NCBI GenBank assembly: GCA_015698045.1
Contig: BLAL01000011.1
Span: 374,501 to 438,500 of the forward strand
DNA length: 64,000 nucleotides
Direction of reading: 5' to 3'
DNA from: Rhizophagus clarus
Lineage: Eukaryota > Glomeromycota > Glomeromycetes > Glomerales > Glomeraceae
Part shown: positions 11,895 to 22,516 of the stretch, one piece after another
Layout of the letters: each line of letters opens with the position of its first letter
How positions within the stretch are numbered: position 1 is the stretch's first letter
Made by a program: the position numbers and the translations under genes
Notes under the pieces: model-generated
Seen by the model: only the letters and a program-made list of their open reading frames with translations
Told to the model about the DNA's origin: nothing
Databases searched by the model: none

Positions 11895-12165
11895 AACAAT
11901 AATTGATTTTTTTATTAATCGTTTTCTTTTTATTTAATCGTCTTAATAAAAAAAAAAGTGATTTTTTTTATTAATCGTCTTTTCTTTAACAAAAAAAAAC
12001 GATTTTTTTTTTATTAATCGTCTTTTCTTTAACAAAAAAAACAATTTTTTTTTATTAATCGTCTAAACAAATCATCTTAACAAAAAGACAGTTTTTTTTA
12101 TTAATCGTCTTAAAAAAAAAAATCAAAAAATCATAAAAAAAAGATGATTTTTTTATTAATCGTCT
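11895..12165 (-). repeat. GACGATTAATA array, right arm
   Basis: About five to six units on the minus strand. It is shorter than its partner at 8062-8750 and is followed by the mirrored non-repetitive block at 12175-12224. Confidence 0.75.
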
Positions 12166-12239
12166 TTAATGTTCCGAATGAGTCAGGTCAATTCGGGTGA
12201 CTGTCTGACCCGTTTAATCCGAAGTTAAAAAACGTTTTT

Positions 12240-14785
12240 TGGCGTTTTTTTTTATATTAAACGCTTTAAAAAAATGCATTTAGCGCTTTTTTTAAAATTA
12301 AACTCTTTAAAAAAATTAAACGCTTAACAGAAAGCGTTTTTTTTTTCAATTAAGTGCTTAAAAAAGTCATTTTTTTTTTAATTAAACGCTTAAAAAAAAA
12401 GCGTTTTTTTTAATTAAACGCTTTTTTTTAATCAAACGCTTAAAAAAAGCATTTTTTTTAATTTAAACACTTAAAAAAAAAGTTTAATTAAACGCTTAAA
12501 AAAAGCGTTTTTTTTTAATTAAACGCCTTAAAAAAAAGCATTTTTTTTTAATTAAACGCCTTAAAAAAAAGCGTTTTTTTTTAATTAAACGCCTTAAAAA
12601 AGCGTTTTTTTTAATTAAACGCCTTAAAAAAAAGCGTTTTTTTTAATTAAACGCTTAAAAAAAATGCTTTTTTTAATTGATTAAACGCTTAAAAAAATGC
12701 GTTTTTTTTAATTAAATGCTTAAAAAAAAAAAGCTTTTTTTTTAATTAAACGTTTAAAGCAAACGTTTTTTTTAAATTAAACGCTTAAAAAAAAGCGTTT
12801 TTTTTAAATTAAACGAAAAAAAGCTTTTTTTTCATTATACGCTCAAAAAAATGCGTTTTTTTTTAATTAAACACTTTAAAAAAATGCATTTTTTAATCAA
12901 ACGCTTAAAAAAAAAGCGTTTTTTTTAAATTAAACGCTTAAATAAAAAGCGTTTTTTTAATTAAACGCTTAAAAAAAAAGTTTTTTTTAATTTAAACGCT
13001 TAAAAAAAAAGTTTAATTAAACGCTTAAAAAAAGCGTTTTTTTTTAATTAAACGCCTAAAAAAAACGATTTTTTTTAATTAAACGCCTTAAAAAAAAGCG
13101 TTTTTTTTAATTAAACGCTTAAAAAAAAGCGTTTTTTTAATTAAACGCTTAAAAAAAATGCGTTTTTTTAATTAAACGCTTAAAAAAAATGCGTTTTTTA
13201 AATTAAACGCTTAAAAAAAATCGTTTTTTTAATTAAACGCTTAAAAAAATGCGTTTTTTTAATTAAACGCTTAAAAAAACGATTTTTTTTAATTAAACGC
13301 CTTAAAAAAAAGCGTTTTTTAAATTAAATGCCTTAAAAAAAGCATTTTTTTTAATTAAACGCTTGAAAAAAATGCGTTTTTTTTTTAATTAAATGCTTAA
13401 AAAAAAAAAAGCTTTTTTTTAATTAAACGTTTAAAGAAAACGTTTTTTTTTAAATTAAACGCTTAAATAAAAAGCGTTTTTTTTAAATTAAACAAAAAAA
13501 AGCTTTTTTTTCATTATACGCTCAAAAAAATGCGTTTTTTTTAAATTAAACGCTTAAAAAAATGCGTTTTTTAATTAAACGCTTAAAAAAAATGCGTTTT
13601 TTTAAATTAAACTTTAAAAAAAAGCTTTTTTTCATTATACGCTTAAAAAAATGCATTTTTTTTAATTAAACGCTTAATTAAACGCTTAAAAAAAACGTTT
13701 TTTTTAATTAAACGCCTTAAAAAAAAGCGTTTTTTTTTAATTAAACGCCTTAAAAAAAATGCGTTTTTTTAATTAAACGCTTAAAAAAAATGCGTTTTTT
13801 AATTAAACGCTTAAAAAAATGCGTTTTTTTAAATTAAACTTTAAAAAAAAGCTTTTTTTCATTATACACTTTAAAAAAAAGCGTTTTTTTTAATTAAACG
13901 AAAAAAAGCTTTTTTTTCATTATACGCTCAAAAAAATGCGTTTTTTTTAAATTAAACGCTTAAATAAAAAGCGTTTTTTTTAAATTAAACGCTTAAATAA
14001 AAAGCGTTTTTTTAATTAAACGCTTAAAAAAGATGCGTTTTTTTAATTAAACGCTTAAAAAAAATGCGTTTTTTTAAATTAAACTTTAAAAAAAGCTTTT
14101 TTTCATTATACGCTTAAAAAAAAGCGTTTTTTTTAATTAAACGCTTAATTAAACGCTTAAAAAAAATGAGTTTCTTTTTTAATTAAACGCTTAATTAAAC
14201 GCTTAAAAAAAATGAGTTTTTTTTTAATTAAACGCTTTAAAAAAAGCGTTTTTTTTTTTAATTAAACGCTTAAAAAAAAGCGTATTTTTTTTGAATTAAA
14301 CCTTAAAAAAAAGCGTTTTTTTTTTAATTAAACGCTTAAAAAAAAGCGTTTTTTTTTAATTAAACGCTTAAAAAAAAAGCGTTTTTTTTTAATTAAACGC
14401 TTAAAAAAAAAGCGTTTTTTTTTAATTAAACGCTTAAAAAAAAAGCGTTTTTTTTTAATTAAACGCTTAAAAAAAAAGCGTTTTTTTTTAATTAAACGCT
14501 TAAAAAAAAAGCGTTTTTTTTTAATTAAACGCTTAAAAAAAAAGCGTTTTTTTTTAATTAAACGCTTAAAAAAAAAGCGTTTTTTTTTAATTAAACGCTT
14601 AAAAAAAAAGCGTTTTTTTTTAATTAAACGCTTAAAAAAAAAGCGTTTTTTTTAATTAAACGCTTAAAAAAAAAGCGTTTTTTTTTAATTAAACGCTTAA
14701 AAAAAAAGCGTTTTTTTTTAATTAAACGCTTAAAAAAAAGCGTTTAGAAAAGCTTTTTCCGATTAAACGCTTAAAAAAACCGCAT
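12240..14785 (-). repeat. Long array of ~33-bp self-complementary units, right arm
   Basis: About 75 units (estimated from length) of the same AAGCGTTTAATT family in inverse orientation. The outermost section (14310-14745) is about a dozen almost identical copies. The variants are a subset of those in the left arm, but the block order is not fully conserved, so the two arrays have been turning over independently. Confidence 0.9.
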
Positions 14786-15395
14786 TTGATAAATGAGTAC
14801 CAGGTACAGCATGTATACTTATATACCATAGGGGATGAAATCCCCTAAATAAGCGCATATTTCTAGTTATTATCTCCTTAAAAGTCATATAATGATGATA
14901 TAATGAAATAATTTTTTTTTCATATTGCCACAACTATCCAATTTTCACGTTGATATTAATAAAAAATGAAAAAATAAAATAAAATATAATAAAATTAATG
15001 AAATTGCAAAAGGAAATTTTTTTTTTATCTCATTATAATGCTAAATATTGTAATTATAATAAGAAGTTAAAATTTTTCTTTTTAGTTTCATTTTGCTTTA
15101 TTCTACTCTATTATATTTTATTTTATCTTTTGACGGGAGTGAAGTGATATAATCGAATAACCCAGTTAATCGGTAATCCGTTATATATATGGATCATTTT
15201 CCATAAACGGAAATCAAAATGTGATCGACATAAAAAGCAACAAGTTACTTGTTACCTCGCTATGTCGATCAATACAACAAGTTAGTTGTTGTAAATCAAC
15301 AAGTAACTTATTAATTTATAACAACTTACTTGTTGATTTACAACAACTAACTTGTTGTTTTTACAACAACCTTTTGACTTCTACGGTACGCCATA
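14786..15395 (-). repeat. Outer terminal block, right arm
   Basis: Near-identical reverse complement of 1488-2110, with differences such as TATGAC versus TATAAC. It ends ACGGTACGCCATA. Confidence 0.8.
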
Positions 15396-15401
15396 ATATA
15401 T
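15396..15401. repeat. Putative target-site duplication, right (ATATAT)
   Basis: Direct copy of 1482-1487, immediately followed by CGTTATAATGTTAAT. A similar sequence, GCTATTTATCGTTATAATG, occurs without any insert at 21281-21299. Confidence 0.4.
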
Positions 15402-15700
15402 CGTTATAATGTTAATCATTTAATTTCCTAATTAGTAATTTACTTACTATATGAAGAATGTGGATGTCTATTCAAATAAACCATTTTTTTCACTAAATTC
15501 AATTTTTGAAATGATCGGTAAAGACGATGATTTTATAAACATTATTGATGTTATATTATCGCAATTTTCAAAATCCTGTGTACCATAAATTATTATGCAT
15601 GTGAAGGATTATCAGATTATCAGATTATAAATTACTGGTGTAGCCGTTTGTCACGTCTCATTTTTTGTGCTTCGTCGAATATAACATTGACTATAATATT
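15402..15700. other. Flanking sequence related to 21290-21395; no gene
   Basis: CGTTATAATGTTAAT, AGTAATTTA, AGAATG and GAAATGATCGG occur in the same order here and at 21290-21395. The two stretches are diverged copies of one repeat. I see no coding frame. Confidence 0.45.
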
Positions 15701-17461
15701 GGATGTTGTAAATGTATGTACTGTGGTTGTAATCTAAATGATGAGGAATGTAAATGTAATAAAACCCAATAGAAAAAACCGGGCTAAAGAAGTTCCATAT
15801 GCATTTACATGCACTTTTAAAGAAGATATTCTCTTTGTAGAAAAGCTTTTATTCAAACAAAAAAGGAGCTTTATTCTTATAATAATGACTTGGAAAAAAA
15901 GTTTACTTGCTTTCGCTTTGTCCCATATGTAGTAACCATTATCAAAAACTTTCTAATCAACAAAAAGAAAAACCTACTATCCTGAAAATTTTAATAATCC
16001 TAGTGATAAAAATTCTATTGATTCTTCTATCATTGATCCTAATTGAATTTATTGATCCGTAACTAGAGAGAACTCTGTCAATTCTCAACCGGAAGTAGTT
16101 ATTATTGATAATAACCAGTCAAATAACAATTATAAAAGCATGAAGAAATACAGGAACAACATATTTCATTTACTTTAAAGCAGATAGGAAATTTCTGCCT
16201 GAAAAATGGCTTACTCTCAATGTATCAACTTTTAAAAAATTTGTTATTCAAGTTCAAAAATCTATTGGAATTACAGTAGGAGTTGAGGACATTGATCAAA
16301 GTGAATACACTCTTTTCTTTAAATCAGATAAATCAAATGGTGGAGGTTTAGAATTAAGTGATTCAAAAGATTTTGAAAAGTTTCAAAACGAATATGAAAA
16401 ATTATTCAAATCACAAAAAGAAATTGTTGTAGTCACACAAATGAAACACAACGTCCATAAAAAGAAACGAAAATATGAGGTAACAATTACTTATCATATT
16501 ATTTATATATATTTAATTTTTTGCTTTATATTGATCGCTTAATTTTATTTAGTAAGAAGTTCTTACATCTGACAAATCTTCAGACGAAGTTAATGGTAAT
16601 TCAAAAAAAAAAGAAAGTGAATTCAATTCCTAAAGTAACAGGTTTAACTCCTCAACAAAAAGCAATTGGTAAATAGTTCTGAACTTCGTGAACAATGGCA
16701 TTGTTCACAAGAAAATTTACCATGCTACTGTATGTTGCTCATGGAGTTCATTCAAAACTAACTACAAAATTTCTTGCAACATGGGCAGAATGTATTGTAA
16801 GTAATAATTTTATATTTTGACTTATTAACAATATATTTTTAATAACAATTTATCCTGTCTAACTGCTAAATAATTAGTTAATCGGAACTGCAACTATTGA
16901 AATTGCACCAACTCTGGCTTCGGAATCTTTAATCTAACACAATCTAATTCTCAAAATTCTCAAAATTCTCAATATATTTCTCCTTTTATTAATCCTTTAT
17001 TATATCAATACTTGTTTAATCAATTTATGCAAACAAATCCTTATTTTTTGTCATCACACAATAGCGAAAATTCTTATCTTTTTCTAATAATAATCCGATA
17101 CAAATGCAAAACTTTGTAAATACAAAAATTGCACAAGAGAATCAAGCAAATGTGAATGCAGTCACAAATATGAACACAATTGGCTTACACAAAAGTTATA
17201 CAAGTAACTGGTACGAATATTATACAAGATGACTCTGTAATTACACAATTACAAAACATAACTATAGAGCAGTTTTTGGCGGATTTAGATAGAGAATATG
17301 GTGCCAATACATTTACAAAATATCTGGATGTTTTTAAAGGACAAGAAGTTGACATATTAGATATTATTAATTTTAAAGATAGTGATTGGATTATATTGGG
17401 AATTGAAAAAGTTGGACCAAAAAGTAAGATAATTAGGGCGTTAAATAAATATAATAAATAG
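15701..17461 (+). pseudogene. Decayed Cys-rich / PB1-like / SAM-domain protein gene
   Basis: Pieces of one gene lie in order but in different frames. First is a Cys-rich stretch (CCKCMYCGCNLNDEECKC, from 15704) ended by a TAG. A shifted frame then gives VPYAFTCTFKEDILFVEKLL. A long open segment of about 100 codons (16175-16479) reads like a PB1/ubiquitin-like fold, with KWLTLNVSTFKKFVIQVQ and GGLELSDSKDFEKFQ. Two introns follow, with GTAACA...TTTAG at 16480-16552 and GTAAGT...TTAG at 16797-16877. Finally a SAM domain (17210-17458) shows IEQFLADLDREYG and a C-terminal GPKSKIIRALNKYNK. Several frameshifts and stops separate the parts, one of them just before the SAM domain at about 17171. SAM domains mediate protein-protein association. 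Proteins of this layout are repeated in Rhizophagus; that is recalled, not searched. Confidence 0.7.
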
Positions 17462-18068
17462 CTGTAACGTCAATATCATTTGTAATCCCAATATAGTTTA
17501 CAAAATAAAAGGTTTAATAATCTTTTATTATAAATCATAAATAAATTGAAGATTTATAAAATCCTTTAGCAATGTCAGGAGTAACTAGTTCACAAGCTAA
17601 TAATAAAGCAAAATAAGGATCTAAACAAAATTCTATATAATCCATATTTTTTTTTTTTTAACAACTTTTAATAACTGAGAATGCCAATTCAATTGGATTA
17701 TAATCGGGTGAATAAGCAGGTAAAAAAACTACTTTACAACAAACACTTTCGATAATTCTAACTAATTCTACATTATGATGAATCACCGCATTATCCATTA
17801 CTAATACACTATTTTTTTTATGGTTATGGATTCATTAATGGTAACTATAAAAAATTAGAATCATAATTAATAAATTTAATCAAATTATACGTTAAATTTT
17901 CTTAATTAAAAAAATATGCACTTACAACTTGTGATAAGATAAATGCACAAAATCTTTCTTTATTGCACTGCCTACCATGATATCTACCACCAAAATACCA
18001 TCTAATGAGAGTGCAGGTAGTATAGTGTATCTTGTCCTTCTTAAAAATACTACTTTTTGAATTGCATG

Positions 18069-18718
18069 CCCTATAAAAAATAAATGTCCGGAAAATGTTA
18101 TCAAAAATGTCTGGAAAATGTCCGGAATAAATCTGATGCGTCCGGAAAATGTCCACTTTTTTGGTACATGTCTGAAACACTTCTGATACTTAAAATTTTG
18201 ACATGTCCTAACTTTGTCCTGAATTCGTCCAGTATTTGTTCGGTATAAAATTTTGGACAAATTCTGGACAGTTAAACCTGGACAAATTCTGGACATAGTA
18301 AAAAAACCAGATAGACAAATTCCGGACATGAAAAAGTTCAGGACAAATTCTGGATACTATTTCCAAAAAAGGATAAATTAATTTTGTAAAAAAATGCAAA
18401 AAGCACAAAACTGACATTCAAAACCTTTTCTGTCGTACTAATTAAAATTGCAGAGCAGGCAAAAATACTATATATCTATGATATAAAAATTTTGGGTTAA
18501 GGAATAATGATGATCATCTATCCATTGATCATCTTTTGTGGCAAAATTTTACGAAAATACATTTCCGGACAATTTCAGGACAAATTCCTAATATCCCGAA
18601 AATGCAGTGTTTTCGGAACAGTTTCCGGACACACAGTGTCCAGAATTTCCGGACAATATTTTAGAATTTTTTTCCGGACATTTTCTGGACATTATCCGGA
18701 CACTTATTTTTTATAGGG
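18069..18718. mobile_element. CCCTATAAAAAATAA-family DNA transposon, copy A (650 bp, non-autonomous)
   Basis: The termini are CCCTATAAAAAATAAATGTC and its inverse ...ACTTATTTTTTATAGGG. A 3-bp direct repeat ATG flanks it (18066-18068, 18719-18721). The interior is filled with TGTCCGGA/TCCGGACA motifs in both orientations. The insertion splits a Tc1 transposase reading frame, and taking out the element plus one ATG restores it. The duplication length and repeated subterminal motif recall EnSpm/CACTA elements, although the terminus is CCCTA. The open frames inside recur in every copy and are not genes. Confidence 0.85.
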
Positions 18719-19001
18719 ATGAGTATTTTTGAGCGAATAACCATAATGTCTAGATAAAGTTATTTCGTCTTTTGAACTTTTATCAAGAAAAATTAATTGT
18801 TCTGGATCATAATAAGTTCCTATTGTTAAAATATAGTCGGCCCTTAACATTTCTGATCTTTCCTTTGCAGCTTTTTCTAACTTAAATATATGAATATTAC
18901 AAATAATTAATTTTAAAATTTTTAAAATTTTTTAGATTATTTTCAATATACCTTCTTTCTGGTGACACCACGATAATCTAGAGATCATCATAAAGTTGGA
19001 A

Positions 19002-20003
19002 TAGAGCTTGGAACCAGTACAAAAAACCTTAACCGGTTAAAAATCGGTTAATCAGTACCTTAACCGGTTAATTAACCGGTTAATTAATCGGTTAATTAAT
19101 CGGTTAATTTGTGATATGGTTAACCGGTTATTAACCGGTTAATAATATGTTTTTTTCAATTTATCGTATGGAACGGCTAGTAAATATTAAATATTTTATA
19201 TAAAACATAAATTTATTTATTTTTATAAAAAAAATATTATAATTATAATACATATGATGTTGCATTTTCATCTAAAATTCCCTTGCATCAAAAAATACAA
19301 ATAAACAATTTAAATAAATATCAATAAAAAAAAAGATAATTTAATAATTGGTAATTCATTGGTATTCATAAAAGTTATTTCTAAATTTTATAAATGATGT
19401 TAATTTGGTATTTGAAATTCAAATAGAATGTTTAATAATATTATTTACCTTATTAGCAAGTTGTGTAAATATATCCATAAATTTTGCATTTCTTTTTATG
19501 AACAATATTTCTTGAAAAAATTTTGAGCTTAAGGATGTACGCATGTTAGTCATATTATTCCCAGTATCTGAAGTGGCTGGGTTGATAAAAATTTTTGTGC
19601 TAATATGAATATTATGGGAAATCTTTTTTATGTTTATTCCACCATTTATAAGGATTGTAATTTGTAAGTATAATCTGGTTTTTTTGTAATATATTTATTA
19701 AAGTAATCAGAAAAATTATCATCTTCGGGCAGTTCAGCCATAATTGTAATTTATAAAATAAAAGATATTTATTTTTTAGTGTCCTATTTAAACAAAAAAA
19801 TTTATTGACTTAAAAAATGTTTAAATAAAATTATCGTTAAACAGTAAAAAATTGCTTCTCCGAGGTTCATATTTTCTATATATGTCAATGATCTGCATTT
19901 AACCGGTTAATTTGACCGGTTAATTTAACCGGTTAAAAATTGCATTTTAACCGGTTAATGGATGTCTTAACCGGTTAACCGTCTTAACCGGTTCCAAGCT
20001 CTA
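19002..20003. mobile_element. Non-autonomous hAT element (1,002 bp) with AACCGGTTAA subterminal repeats
   Basis: The ends are TAGAGCTTGGAACC and its exact inverse. The 8-bp target duplication AGTTGGAA lies at 18994-19001 and 20004-20011. Both sub-ends hold many copies of TTAACCGGTTAA (19030-19140, 19900-19990), resembling clustered transposase binding sites. The AT-rich middle has no transposase. It sits inside the Tc1 transposase relic. Confidence 0.9.
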
Positions 20004-20379
20004 AGTTGGAATAGATACAACTTTTGAAGTCCTTTTAGCCATTTCTGCAACCAGTTTATCTAAAAACCATTCTTTTCATTCATTTATTAACTGCATCAAA
20101 ATATTAAATAAAATATTAATTGTTGTACATATTATATAATAAAAATAACAGAGACATAAAAATACTTACATTCATATCATTATTATCAACCATCCTTTTC
20201 CTTCTTTTTTTTCTTCTAAAAGGATCTTTTACACAGCTCCACAACTGATAGTAATGTAAGATTCTCTTAACTGTTGCTTCACCAATGTATAATAATTGGG
20301 ATATTTCCTTTGACTTGTAACTATCAAGCCATAAATAAACATCTCTCCATCTTAAATCTTCGCTCAGGTGGTTGGCCAT

Positions 20380-20689
20380 ATTTAAAAAAGAGAAACAATG
20401 TTTGAATATTGTTGAAAATTGCAAGTGTGATCTCAAAAAAAAGAGAGATGAAAACGTATTATTAGGTGTAATCGTGTAAATAAAGAGAGATAAAAGCATA
20501 AAAGTTTATATAAAATATATATAAAAATTATTATACAGCACTGTTTGAGTCTACTTTTGAAAATTTTATATTCTAAAGCAAAGAAAAATATTGTTTTTTT
20601 ATTAGTATCGTTACCGATCAAAAAAAAGGTAAAAAAGCTAGTGTGTGTATGAAAATTTTTATGCAGATCATTTTTTTTTGAAAACCGTA
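20380..20689. other. AT-rich spacer between two transposase relics
   Basis: Leader and flank of the first Tc1-like relic. I see no independent gene or clear terminal inverted repeat. Confidence 0.3.
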
Positions 20690-21021
20690 ATAATCAACCA
20701 CAAAAATGAAGAAATCGCCATAAAGTTGGAACAACTTCTTTTCCTGACAACACCTCCATTTCAGTTATTAGTTCGTCCAAATACCAATCCACTTTATTAG
20801 CCACAAGCTTTTTTAATACTTATTATTAATTTTATTAAAGAAATTAATAAAATTTATAATAAAAAAGTGAAATTTTAACTCACATTTACTTTCATATTTT
20901 TCCCATTAAAAATTTTGCGACGTCCAGCTTTTTTTTTAGCCAAGGATCAATTACACAACCATTTTCTATAATACAGATATATTATTCTCGACTTAAAATC
21001 ACTACTGAAAGCTTTTGGCAT
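20690..21021 (-). pseudogene. Second Tc1/mariner-type transposase remnant (N-terminal part)
   Basis: On the minus strand from the ATG at 21019-21021: MPKAFSSDFKSRIIYLYY. After a deletion and frameshift come WLKKKAGRRKIFNGKNMKV, an AT-rich intron-like gap, and VDWYLDELITEMEVLSGKE with VPTLWRFLHFCG. These match in order the HTH and linker of the first relic. The catalytic core is missing. It is a separate, more truncated copy lying head-to-tail with the first. Confidence 0.7.
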
Positions 21022-21816
21022 TAATAATTTTGTGGAAATCGAAAACTTTTTTGAAAAAATCTCAATCAACTAACTAAAATAAAGATAAATAACTAAATGT
21101 AATATATGTAAGAGTATTAAAAGATGTAATAACATTTTGAAATTCACAACTAATCTCGATATAATAGTACTGATTTGTCTAGGAAGTTTTTATTTTTGAC
21201 GCGAAAAATTTTTGTAATTTTTTAAATTTTTTATCAGATGATCTGCAGGGGGGTAGCACAATTCTGAAAACTTGCGATAAGCTATTTATCGTTATAATGT
21301 TAATTTCCTTGATCTCCTAATCAGTAATTTAATATAAAGAAGAATGCAAAGCATTTTTTCGCTAAAACCAATTTAGAAATGATCGGCAAAGTGTTAAAAT
21401 CAATTATTTGTACGTAATCTCAAAAACGGCTTTTAAATCTGCCCTTATAACACTAAGTAGACTCGTAGAACGGGTAAAATACATCCAGAATGAAAATTTA
21501 AAAGCTCTATGATAAAAGTAACGGTGGTTATTTTGCTTTTTTTTCAAATTGCCACGCCACAATATCTCTCGCAGTGATTGTGCTTGTGATCAACTGATCA
21601 ACATAGCTATATTTATACGAATCAATAAAGACGTTTGATAAAGAAAAATTATCTTTTTAAGAGGAAATTTGACGTAATTATATAGTAATGGCTTACAGTA
21701 ATAATAAAGGTAAAAGTGTATAGCATGAGTTTAACAGAAAGTTAGAATTATTCAAAATTTTTAAAATTTTGCCAATATAATAGAACTAGTTTCAAGTAGC
21801 TCCGAGGAATTTAAAG
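21022..21816. other. Upstream region of the intron array
   Basis: 21290-21395 is a diverged copy of 15402-15530. Near 21688 a short frame begins MAYSNNKGKSV and is soon stopped. Just before the first donor site at 21817 a short open frame reads NIIELVSSSSEEFK and ends one base into a codon (phase 1). This is the most likely exon leading into the array. Confidence 0.35.
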
Positions 21817-22496
21817 GTAAAATATACTAAATTTAATTATTCAACAATAATTATTTACAAATATTTTTATTATTATTATACTATTTTATATAAATATTTT
21901 AGATGATTTAACTCGTAAGTTAATGGATTGATTATCTTATAATTCTCATAATTTAAATAATAACGGTTTTGTTATATTTTTATGTAACTTTGATAATTAA
22001 TGATACTATAGTTGGTAAGTTATAGCTGTTTATTTCTTACTTTATTATATACTATTCAGATAACAGAATTCCTTATTTAAATAACTATAATAATTAATTA
22101 TATCATAGATGGTGAGTTACAATATTAAATTAATACTATTTATTGTGCAATATCCATATGTAACACGAATTGATTATACTCTTTACTTAAATGCATTTTT
22201 AGATTGTAAGTGTTATTTAATTTACGGTATATACTTTATTAAATATACTTCTGTATTAATATTTTCATCTAATTAATTCATAAATAATCCTACAGGGTGT
22301 AAGTTATATGTTTCTGTATTTTTGTCATTTGCATGATTTAATTAACTGAATTCTTTATTTAAAAAATTGTTTGTCAATTTATTTTAGATGGTAAGTTATA
22401 AGTTATTTATTTAATTCTATTATTACTTACTTACATATAATTTAAATTAATTAAATGCTTTACTTAAAAATTATTTGGTAACTTATTTTAGATGAC

Positions 22497-22516
22497 AAGT
22501 CATAAGTCATTTATTT
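22497..22516. repeat. LINE target-site duplication, left copy (20 bp)
   Basis: AAGTCATAAGTCATTTATTT, repeated exactly at 24535-24554, flanks the LINE. A T-run (the poly-A tail of a minus-strand element) directly follows this copy. Confidence 0.85.

Larger units (their letters stand above)
1488..15395. mobile_element. Giant foldback-type element (13.9-kb imperfect palindrome)
   Basis: The left end reads TATGGCGTACCGTAGAAGTC and the right end is its exact reverse complement. The outer ~620 bp of the arms (1488-2110 and 14775-15395) differ at only a few bases. Going inward, both arms carry the same blocks in mirror order: outer terminal block, a tandem array of self-complementary ~33-bp units, a GACGATTAATA array, an AT-rich spacer, and an inner copy of the terminal block. 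The centre lies near 10.3-10.5 kb. No protein-coding frame of note exists inside. Long inverted arms made of short tandem repeats are the hallmark of foldback (FB/FARE-type) elements, so this is inferred to be a non-autonomous foldback transposon, or two copies joined head to head. Unequal array lengths and a MITE in only one arm argue against a simple palindromic-read artefact. Confidence 0.7.
17535..20379 (-). pseudogene. Tc1/mariner-type transposase relic, split by two nested elements
   Basis: Read on the minus strand, the HTH domain starts at the ATG at 20377-20379 (MANHLSEDLRWRDVYLWLD, then KSKEISQLLYIGEATVKRIL). It continues through LDKLVAEMAKRTSKVVSIPTL and DYRGVTRKK to the catalytic core. 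First Asp is in LIFLDKSSKDE (~18.8 kb). RRTRYTILPALSLDGI and VDIMVGS follow. Second Asp is in VLVMDNAVIHHN (~17.79 kb) and the Glu in YNPIELAFSVIKS (~17.69 kb). This is the DD34E layout of Tc1/IS630 DDE transposases. Two insertions (18069-18718 and 19002-20003) interrupt it. Removing each with one target duplication restores the frame locally, for example SLKNTH-AIQKVVFL. Several stop codons (TGA TGA where Trp-Arg is expected) and at least one intron (~17850-17930) are also present. It is dead. Confidence 0.85.

Noticed and set aside
2111-14785. CRISPR-like regular repeats
   Set aside because: Units are contiguous, A/T-run palindromes without unique spacers, and the genome is clearly eukaryotic (introns, LINE, F-box). 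It is a satellite-type array.
1488-15395. Assembly artefact producing a false palindrome
   Set aside because: Considered seriously, but arm lengths differ by ~3.4 kb, variants differ between arms and a MITE with duplication lies in one arm only; still worth checking with raw reads.
1488-15395. Centromere or telomere repeat
   Set aside because: No telomere-type hexamer arrays, sharp inverted termini and possible target duplications instead.
17902-18417. Overlapping ORFs with Cys/Ile/Pro-rich repeats, also at 27704-28058, 35391-35805, 18507-18716 and 61756-62004
   Set aside because: They come from the TGTCCGGA motif field inside the CCCTATAAAAAATAA transposons and part of the Tc1 relic; no codon signal or domain.
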